From positions 318,701-353,462 of the forward strand of contig BJOX01000076.1 of NCBI GenBank assembly GCA_009731375.1: a stretch of DNA of 34,762 nucleotides, read 5' to 3'. The position numbers and the translations under genes are program-made. Shown here one piece after another: positions 23,812 through 34,762 of this stretch (position 1 is its first letter; each line of letters opens with the position of its first letter). A model generated the notes under the pieces. That model made no database searches. It saw nothing but the letters and a program-made list of their open reading frames with translations, and was not told where the DNA came from. Source of the stretch: Paulinella micropora. Its lineage: Eukaryota > Cercozoa > Imbricatea > Euglyphida.

Positions 23812-23813
<2 letters not shown>
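23769..23813 (+). mobile_element. retroposon-like family 2, 3' end (copy a)
   Basis: 45 bp from ACGAAATCAGAAGC to GTCGATATCTCAT, then (CTAT)n. It matches the last 45 bp of the copies ending at 27590, 28858, 29404, 33139 and 33976. The 5' part is hidden in the gap. Confidence 0.75.
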
Positions 23814-27456
<3,643 letters not shown>

Positions 27457-27457
<1 letters not shown>

Positions 27458-27588
27458 TGGTATTGCCTGTATCAGTCCCTTCCGTGCAAACATCACGGCT
27501 TAGCTGGGCATCGGGTTAATACTTTACCCACAGACTTCCTGGTTGACGAAATCAGAAGCTCCTTTTTTCTGACATTAGTCGATATTTC

Positions 27589-27590
<2 letters not shown>
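27457..27590 (+). mobile_element. retroposon-like family 2 (copy b), 5' truncated
   Basis: 134 bp beginning TTGGTATTGCCTG and ending GTCGATATTTCAT, followed by (CTAT)n and preceded by (CTAT)n. It is colinear with the last part of the 471-bp copies. A fixed 3' end with a truncated 5' end is typical of target-primed reverse transcription. Confidence 0.78.
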
Positions 27591-27662
<72 letters not shown>

Positions 27663-27714
27663 GGGCGAAGATGTTCTTATCTTTTCTATCGAAGCGCAAC
27701 TACAGGTAGGTAGG

Positions 27715-27749
<35 letters not shown>

Positions 27750-27833
27750 GTAGTGTATCTATCTATCTGTCTATGGGCGAAGATGTTCCTGTCTTTTCTA
27801 TCAAAGCGCAACTACAGGTAGGTAGGTAGGTAA

Positions 27834-27882
<49 letters not shown>

Positions 27883-27942
27883 CAGGTAGGTAGATAGGCA
27901 GGCAGGTAGGTAGGTAGATAGGTAGATAGGTAGGTAGTTAGT

Positions 27943-27975
<33 letters not shown>

Positions 27976-28012
27976 GGATAGATAAATGGATAGATAAATG
28001 GATAGATAGATG

Positions 28013-28051
<39 letters not shown>

Positions 28052-28111
28052 TGATAGATAGACAGGTAGGTAGATAGGCAGGTAGGTTAGGTAGATAGGT
28101 AGATAGATAGG

Positions 28112-28150
<39 letters not shown>

Positions 28151-28202
28151 ATGGATAGATAGATAAATGGATAGATAAATAGATAATTAGATAAATAGAT
28201 CA

Positions 28203-28263
<61 letters not shown>

Positions 28264-28299
28264 CGGGTAGACAGGTAGACAGGTAGACAGGTAGGTAGG

Positions 28300-28355
<56 letters not shown>

Positions 28356-28399
28356 CAGGTAGGTAGATAGGCAGGTAGGTAGGTAGATAGGTAGATATG

Positions 28400-28466
<67 letters not shown>

Positions 28467-28507
28467 GCGGGTAGACAGGTAGGTAGGTAGGTAGGTAGGT
28501 AGGTAGG

Positions 28508-28567
<60 letters not shown>

Positions 28568-28600
28568 CGGGCGAGATAGATAGATAGATAGATAGACGGG
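27591..28600. repeat. cassette-marked switch from (CTAT)n to (GATA)n
   Basis: Diverged GATA-block cassettes at 27665 and 27777 end ACTACAGGTAGGTAGG and mark the points where the repeat flips from CTAT to its reverse complement. From about 27830 to 28600 the plus strand is GATA with GGTA and GACA patches. A shortened cassette at 28600 (GCGAAGATGTCCC) marks the switch back to CTAT. Two similar GGTAGGTAGATAGGCAGG patches, near 27885 and 28065, and another near 28357 suggest internal duplications. Confidence 0.9.
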
Positions 28601-28676
28601 CGAAGATGTCCCTTTCTCCATCTATCTATCCATCTATCTATCCATCTATCCATCTATCTATCTATCTATCTATCTA

Positions 28677-28858
28677 GGGGCGCTTTATGGACCGAGCCCT
28701 GGCCCCGCCTGGTACTAGGGAGCTTTGGTATTGCCTGTATCAGTCCCTTCCGTGCAAACATCACGGCTTAGCTGGGCATCGGGTTAATACTTTACCCACA
28801 GACTTCCTGGTTGACGAAATCAGAAGCTCCTTTTTTCTGACATTAGTCGATATTTCAT
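28677..28858 (+). mobile_element. retroposon-like family 2 (copy c), 182 bp
   Basis: Starts GGGGCGCTTTATGG, directly after CTAT repeat, and ends GATATTTCAT. Unlike other copies it is not followed by (CTAT)n but by CAGTTGATCTTATC and unique sequence. It is colinear with the 3' 180 bp of copies d and f. Confidence 0.78.
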
Positions 28859-28933
28859 CAGTTGATCTTATCACTTACTCTACGGAATGAACCAAGGCCA
28901 CTTGAGGTGTCACTGACCCTCTCTTGGGCTTGA
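28859..28933. other. unique 75-bp spacer between copies c and d
   Basis: Normal-complexity sequence seen once in the window. Its last few bases (CTTGATTTTTTG) resemble those just before copy f (CTTGGTTTTTTG), so the true 5' border of the family may lie a little inside this segment. Confidence 0.6.
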
Positions 28934-29402
28934 TTTTTTGAAATGGGTGCCATCTGTCGACAGACAGAGAATTAGGGGATGGTGTGGGTGTGCTGGGCCC
29001 GTGGTGGGGTGCCTTATGTGTGCCTAGCCATACGCCTATAAGTCACATGCCGAAATAGCGACGGGAAGCACAATCCTGTTCCCTCAGGGTGCCCTTTCTC
29101 GCTTGTTGAGCCCGGAATAAAACCCACAGTGCTCTGTCGGTTTATACTAGACTGTCGAACAGTCTCGAAACTCCATCTGCTTACTGGGCCCTCTGTAATG
29201 GAGGTGGGAGCTCGTTCTGCAAGGGGCGCTTTATGGAACGAGCCCTGGCCCCGCCTGGTACCAGGAAGCTTTGGTATCGCCTGTATCAGTCCCTTCCGTG
29301 CAAACATCACGGCTTAGCTGGGCATCGGGCTAATACTTTACCCACAGACTTCCTGGTTGACGAAATCAGAAGCTCCTTTTTTCTGACATTAGTCGATATT
29401 TC

Positions 29403-29404
<2 letters not shown>
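28934..29404 (+). mobile_element. retroposon-like family 2 (copy d), 471 bp
   Basis: Longest form of the family, equal in length to copy f. It begins TTTTTTGAAATGGGTGCC and ends GATATTTCAT before (CTAT)n. It contains a perfect 12-bp palindrome (TCTGTCGACAGA, about 28953) and a hairpin GACTGTCGAACAGTC at 29150-29164. I see no convincing tRNA-like head, no reverse transcriptase motifs and no terminal inverted repeats. A 98-codon minus-strand frame (29310 to 29014) covers much of it, but copy f has a one-base loss in that frame, so coding is unlikely. Probably a SINE or a LINE 3' region. Confidence 0.75.
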
Positions 29405-29495
<91 letters not shown>

Positions 29496-29535
29496 CCTAC
29501 CTACCTACCCTATCTATCTATCTATTTACATATCC

Positions 29536-29592
<57 letters not shown>

Positions 29593-29667
29593 AATCTATA
29601 TATCTGCAGTTTTGTATTTATGTTAGGTCAAGCTGATAGCGGCGGCTGCAACAGGCTACAATAACAA

Positions 29668-29740
<73 letters not shown>

Positions 29741-29753
29741 CATCTATCCATCC

Positions 29754-29835
<82 letters not shown>

Positions 29836-29905
29836 GTCTATATAATCTGCAGTTTTGTATTTATGTTAGGTAAAGCTGATAGTGGAAGCTGGAAGCTTCA
29901 ACAAC

Positions 29906-29992
<87 letters not shown>

Positions 29993-30029
29993 CATCCATC
30001 CATCCATCCATCCATCCATCCATCCATCC

Positions 30030-30083
<54 letters not shown>

Positions 30084-30105
30084 ATATCTATCTATCTATG
30101 GCGGG
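29405..30105 (+). repeat. (CTAT)n with a two-copy CTGCAGTTTTGTATTTATG cassette
   Basis: CTAT repeat with CCTA and CCAT patches. A module of about 65 bp lies at 29604-29670 and 29847-29906, starting CTGCAGTTTTGTATTTATG and continuing TTAGGT-AAGCTGATAG with some differences toward its 3' end. The unit length is 243 bp. Confidence 0.9.
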
Positions 30106-30175
30106 GTTGAATGGATATCTATGTCTTCGGATATGCAGAGCTGATACACCAAACATATCGATCTTTCTCTGTCTG

Positions 30176-30206
<31 letters not shown>

Positions 30207-30207
30207 G

Positions 30208-30249
<42 letters not shown>

Positions 30250-30464
30250 CATCTATCTATCTATCTTTCCATCTATCTATCTATCCATCTATATACCTAT
30301 CTATCTACCTATCTACCTATCTATCTATGTATCCATCTACCTACCTACCTACCTACCTATCTATCTATCTATCTGTCTATCTATCTATCTACCCACCTGC
30401 CTATCTATCTATCTATCTATCTATCTAACTATCTATCTACCTATCTATCTAGACTGAGCTAAAA
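30106..30464. repeat. short unique segment and (CTAT)n
   Basis: About 60 bases of ordinary sequence near 30100-30160, then CTAT repeat with CCAT, CCTA and CTGT variants to about 30450. No feature recognised in the unique part. Confidence 0.85.
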
Positions 30465-30538
30465 TTGGTAGAGGAAAAGCATCAATGTCTAACACAACTG
30501 TCCAACGCGGACAGCCTTATCTTCTATTTCAAAATGTA

Positions 30539-30592
<54 letters not shown>

Positions 30593-30593
30593 T

Positions 30594-30643
<50 letters not shown>

Positions 30644-30732
30644 CATATATATATACATCTATTTTTATTTATTTTTCTGTCTAACCCAACTGTCCAACGC
30701 GGACAGCCTTGTCTTCTATTTCAAAATGTACG

Positions 30733-30799
<67 letters not shown>

Positions 30800-30961
30800 C
30801 ATATATATATATACATATATATATACATATATATATACATCTTTTTTTTTTTCTGTCTAACCCAACTGTCCAACGCGGACAGCCTTGTCTTCTATTTCAA
30901 AATGAACGCGCTCTCTCTCTCTCTCTCTCTCTCTCCCTCTCTCTCTCCCTCACTCTCTCCC

Positions 30962-30992
<31 letters not shown>

Positions 30993-31020
30993 ATAAAAAT
31001 ATATATATATATATATAAAT
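30465..31020 (+). repeat. three-copy unit: hairpin module plus (CT)n plus (TA)n
   Basis: A module of about 55 bp containing a perfect hairpin CTGTCCAACGCGGACAG (6-bp stem, 5-base loop) occurs with the hairpin at 30498, 30690 and 30866. Each copy is followed by CTTCTATTTCAAAATG, then (CT)n, then (TA)n. Units are 192 and 176 bp apart. The whole compound unit is duplicated, not merely the module. Confidence 0.93.
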
Positions 31021-31034
31021 ACATATATATATAC

Positions 31035-31111
<77 letters not shown>

Positions 31112-31239
31112 CATACACACATACATACATACATACATACGTATATAAGTACATACATATAGGTTGGGAGATAATTTCAAATACTTAACTGAGTTTACGG
31201 TGGATGATGAAGGTGACATTTCTATCTATCTATCTATCC

Positions 31240-31330
<91 letters not shown>
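31021..31330. repeat. (CTAT)n with CATA patch and short unique segment
   Basis: CTAT repeat to about 31110, a CATA patch, about 55 bases of unique sequence (about 31160-31220), then CTAT repeat into the gap. Confidence 0.9.
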
Positions 31331-32253
31331 NNNNNNNNNNNNNNNNNNNNNNNNNNNNNNNNNNNNNNNNNNNNNNNNNNNNNNNNNNNNNNNNNNNNNN
31401 NNNNNNNNNNNNNNNNNNNNNNNNNNNNNNNNNNNNNNNNNNNNNNNNNNNNNNNNNNNNNNNNNNNNNNNNNNNNNNNNNNNNNNNNNNNNNNNNNNNN
31501 NNNNNNNNNNNNNNNNNNNNNNNNNNNNNNNNNNNNNNNNNNNNNNNNNNNNNNNNNNNNNNNNNNNNNNNNNNNNNNNNNNNNNNNNNNNNNNNNNNNN
31601 NNNNNNNNNNNNNNNNNNNNNNNNNNNNNNNNNNNNNNNNNNNNNNNNNNNNNNNNNNNNNNNNNNNNNNNNNNNNNNNNNNNNNNNNNNNNNNNNNNNN
31701 NNNNNNNNNNNNNNNNNNNNNNNNNNNNNNNNNNNNNNNNNNNNNNNNNNNNNNNNNNNNNNNNNNNNNNNNNNNNNNNNNNNNNNNNNNNNNNNNNNNN
31801 NNNNNNNNNNNNNNNNNNNNNNNNNNNNNNNNNNNNNNNNNNNNNNNNNNNNNNNNNNNNNNNNNNNNNNNNNNNNNNNNNNNNNNNNNNNNNNNNNNNN
31901 NNNNNNNNNNNNNNNNNNNNNNNNNNNNNNNNNNNNNNNNNNNNNNNNNNNNNNNNNNNNNNNNNNNNNNNNNNNNNNNNNNNNNNNNNNNNNNNNNNNN
32001 NNNNNNNNNNNNNNNNNNNNNNNNNNNNNNNNNNNNNNNNNNNNNNNNNNNNNNNNNNNNNNNNNNNNNNNNNNNNNNNNNNNNNNNNNNNNNNNNNNNN
32101 NNNNNNNNNNNNNNNNNNNNNNNNNNNNNNNNNNNNNNNNNNNNNNNNNNNNNNNNNNNNNNNNNNNNNNNNNNNNNNNNNNNNNNNNNNNNNNNNNNNN
32201 NNNNNNNNNNNNNNNNNNNNNNNNNNNNNNNNNNNNNNNNNNNNNNNNNNNNN
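31331..32253. other. assembly gap, 923 N
   Basis: Run of N between (CTAT)n and the inside of a retroposon-like element. It hides the 5' part of that element. Confidence 0.99.
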
Positions 32254-32436
32254 CGCGGTTGCTAGAGCTGCCTCGAAACCCCACCCATAACAATCTGGTG
32301 TCTGCTGGGTCCTGGGCTATCAACCAGCATATGCGGAGTTTAAGATCTTTTACGCGCGCCACGACCCTCCTCCCCAGCATCTACCACCAAAGGGTTATGA
32401 GTTGGCGTCACAGTTTAACGCCTTGAGGCCATTGGG

Positions 32437-32439
<3 letters not shown>
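32254..32439 (+). mobile_element. retroposon-like family 1, third copy, plus strand, (AAT)n tail
   Basis: 186 bp matching in reverse complement the 3' portion of the elements at 19852-20262 and 20345-20755, with a single difference noticed (GCGCGCCACG against GCGCGCAACG). It ends ATTGGGCTG and goes directly into (AAT)n. The preserved junction in the opposite orientation 12 kb away supports retroposition with an (AAT)n tail. Confidence 0.8.
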
Positions 32440-32489
<50 letters not shown>

Positions 32490-32573
32490 TAATAATAATG
32501 ATGATAATAATAATAATAATAATAATAATAATCATCATCATCATCATCATAATCATAATCATAATAATAATAT
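32440..32573. repeat. (AAT)n tail
   Basis: AAT repeat with GATGAT and CATCATCAT patches, ending where CTAT repeat starts at about 32572. Confidence 0.95.
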
Positions 32574-32592
32574 CTATCTATCTATCTATCTG

Positions 32593-32643
<51 letters not shown>

Positions 32644-32683
32644 GTCTATCTATCAATCTATCTATCAATCTATCTATCTATCA

Positions 32684-32753
<70 letters not shown>

Positions 32754-32791
32754 TTTAGCTGAACATGCAATCCTGTCCCTCAAGTGATTGG

Positions 32792-32864
<73 letters not shown>

Positions 32865-32887
32865 CATCCATCTATCTATCTACCTAC

Positions 32888-32937
<50 letters not shown>

Positions 32938-33019
32938 ATCTATCTATCTATCTAATCTTATCTATCTATCTATTTTAGCTGAACGTGCAATCCTGTTCCT
33001 CAAGTCATTGGCTACCTAC

Positions 33020-33079
<60 letters not shown>
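32574..33079 (+). repeat. (CTAT)n with two TTTTAGCTGAAC cassettes
   Basis: CTAT repeat with CAAT variants. A module of about 43 bp begins TTTTAGCTGAAC, includes GCAATCCTGT and CCTCAAGT, and ends TTGGCTA. It lies at 32753 and 32973. A longer version is at 33299 and a 3' half at 34051. Confidence 0.9.
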
Positions 33080-33080
<1 letters not shown>

Positions 33081-33137
33081 AGACTTCCTGGTTGACGAAA
33101 TCAGAAGCTCCTTTTTTCTGACATTAGTCGATATTTC

Positions 33138-33139
<2 letters not shown>
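33080..33139 (+). mobile_element. retroposon-like family 2 (copy e), 60 bp
   Basis: The shortest complete-ended copy: from CAGACTTCCTGG to GATATTTCAT, with (CTAT)n on both sides. It is 5' truncated relative to the 471-bp copies. Confidence 0.75.
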
Positions 33140-33179
<40 letters not shown>

Positions 33180-33195
33180 TTATCTATCTATTTAT

Positions 33196-33281
<86 letters not shown>

Positions 33282-33449
33282 GTCTATCTATTTATCTACT
33301 TTAGCTGAACGGGCGATCCTGTCACTCAAGTCGCTGGGCTATTATCACGTGGTATGCGATTAGATAGATAGATAGATGGATACACCTACCTACCTACCTA
33401 CCCACCTACCTACCTACCTTCCTACCTACCTATCTACCTACCTACCTAC

Positions 33450-33499
<50 letters not shown>

Positions 33500-33505
33500 C
33501 CTTGG
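33140..33505 (+). repeat. (CTAT)n, long cassette at 33299, (CCTA)n
   Basis: CTAT repeat, then the cassette 33299-33362, which extends the TTTTAGCTGAAC module with GCTGGGCTATTATCACG and GTGGTATGCGAT, then a short GATA run, CCTA repeat and CTAT repeat. On the minus strand the cassette contains TAGCCCAGCGACTTGAG, which resembles an A box, but no good B box is present. Confidence 0.85.
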
Positions 33506-33974
33506 TTTTTTGAAATGGGTGCCATCTGTCGACAGACAGAGAATTAGGGGATGGTGTGGGTGTGCTGGGCCCGTGGTGGGGTGCCTTATGTGTGCCTAGC
33601 CATACGCCTATAAGTCACATGCCGAAATAGCGACGGGAAGCACAATCCTGTTCCCTCAGGGTGCCCTTTCTCGCTTGTTGAGCCCGGAATAAAACCCACA
33701 GTGCTCTGTCGGTTTATACTAGACTGTCGAACAGTCTCGAAACTCCATCTGCTTACTGGGTCCTCTGTAATGGAGGTGGGAGCTCGTTCTGCAAGGGGCG
33801 CTTATGGAACGAGCCCTGGCCCCGCCTGGTACTAGGGAGCTTTGGTATCGCCTGTATCAGTCCCTTCCGTGCAAACATCACGGCTTAGCTGGGCATCGGG
33901 TTAATACTTTACCCACAGACTTCCTTGGTTGACGAAATCAGAAGCTCCTTTTTTCTGACATTAGTCGATATCTC

Positions 33975-33976
<2 letters not shown>
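33506..33976 (+). mobile_element. retroposon-like family 2 (copy f), 471 bp
   Basis: Colinear with copy d over its whole length, with about seven differences counted by eye, including one lost T in GGGGCGCTTATGG and one gained T in ACTTCCTTGG. It ends GATATCTCAT before (CTAT)n. The hairpin GACTGTCGAACAGTC is kept at 33722-33736. The high similarity suggests either recent copying or segmental duplication; flanks differ on both sides apart from simple repeat. Confidence 0.78.
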
Positions 33977-34294
<318 letters not shown>

Positions 34295-34296
<2 letters not shown>

Positions 34297-34311
34297 TGAT
34301 TGATTGGTTGG

Positions 34312-34342
<31 letters not shown>

Positions 34343-34347
34343 GTTGC

Positions 34348-34380
<33 letters not shown>

Positions 34381-34383
34381 CGG

Positions 34384-34414
<31 letters not shown>

Positions 34415-34431
34415 GTTGGTTGGTTGGTTGG

Positions 34432-34477
<46 letters not shown>

Positions 34478-34499
34478 CATTGATTCATTGATTCATCGG

Positions 34500-34534
<35 letters not shown>

Positions 34535-34547
34535 GTTGGTTGGTTGG

Positions 34548-34589
<42 letters not shown>

Positions 34590-34606
34590 CATTGATTCCT
34601 TGATTC

Positions 34607-34656
<50 letters not shown>

Positions 34657-34683
34657 CGGTTGATTGGTTGATTGGTTGATTGG

Positions 34684-34734
<51 letters not shown>

Positions 34735-34762
34735 GTTGATTGATTGATTGATTGATTGATTG
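34295..34762. repeat. (GATT)n with GGTT blocks
   Basis: GATT tetramer repeat to the end of the window, with GGTT blocks and a GATTCATTGATTC mark at about 34474 and 34586, giving a 112-bp higher-order unit. On the minus strand it has no stop codon and reads Asn-Gln-Ser-Ile, which is not a gene. Confidence 0.95.

Noticed and set aside
29014-29310. 98-codon minus-strand open frame in the 471-bp element
   Set aside because: The second long copy at 33506-33976 has a one-base loss in that region that breaks the frame, and no domain is recognised.

Overview
The window is a scaffold piece from a eukaryotic, almost certainly metazoan, nuclear genome. I find no protein-coding gene that I can support. 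Roughly nine tenths of the readable sequence is simple-sequence DNA: (AG/CT)n, (CATA/TATG)n, (CTAT/GATA)n, (AAT/ATT)n, (GGAT)n, (CCTA)n, (CTGT)n and (GATT)n. Seven runs of N interrupt the assembly, and most of them lie inside simple repeats. The organism cannot be named from the sequence. A tRNA-derived SINE, retroposon-like elements with microsatellite tails and the very high tetranucleotide load suggest an invertebrate with a repeat-rich genome; a lophotrochozoan such as a mollusc is a guess, not a result. The long open frames here (up to about 1,200 codons at 24.1-27.7 kb) come from repeats whose period contains no stop codon.

Layout: 1-415 is purine-rich repeat with a 21-bp minisatellite; 416-1094 is ordinary non-repetitive DNA with no recognised gene; 1095-6680 is (CATA)n/(TATG)n with short non-repetitive cassettes; 6681-7605 is (CT)n with a gap; 7606-8460 is (CATA)n with another cassette; 8461-9950 is mixed CT/TA/CTGT/CTAT repeat with gaps; 9951-11590 is hexamer and tetramer repeat with a recurring cassette in both orientations; 11591-12490 alternates (TATG)n and (GGAT)n; 12491-14994 is a 19-copy cassette array; 14995-16980 is a 15-copy cassette array; 16981-17730 is repeat and a gap; 17758-17930 is a foldback inverted repeat; 17998-21285 is (AAT/ATT)n territory holding a SINE, a nested minisatellite and a tandemly duplicated retroposon-like element; 21367-22283 is a five-copy cassette array in (CATA)n; 22284-28676 is (CTAT)n, later (GATA)n, with a 13-copy cassette series; 28677-34092 holds copies of a second retroposon-like family with (CTAT)n after their 3' ends; 34093-34762 is (GATA)n then (GATT)n.

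The main biological theme is modular. Each kilobase-scale microsatellite block carries its own 20-60 bp non-repetitive cassette, repeated at roughly 60-470 bp intervals with microsatellite filler between copies. Cassettes of neighbouring blocks are linked by hybrid copies at the borders (about 14.99 kb and 22.28 kb), and cassettes from distant blocks share short cores. Two dispersed families have constant 3' ends joined to a microsatellite ((AAT)n or (CTAT)n) and variable 5' ends, as expected of retroposons that seed microsatellite tails. The likely processes are unequal exchange, replication slippage and retroposition; nothing in the window points to a coding or enzymatic system.
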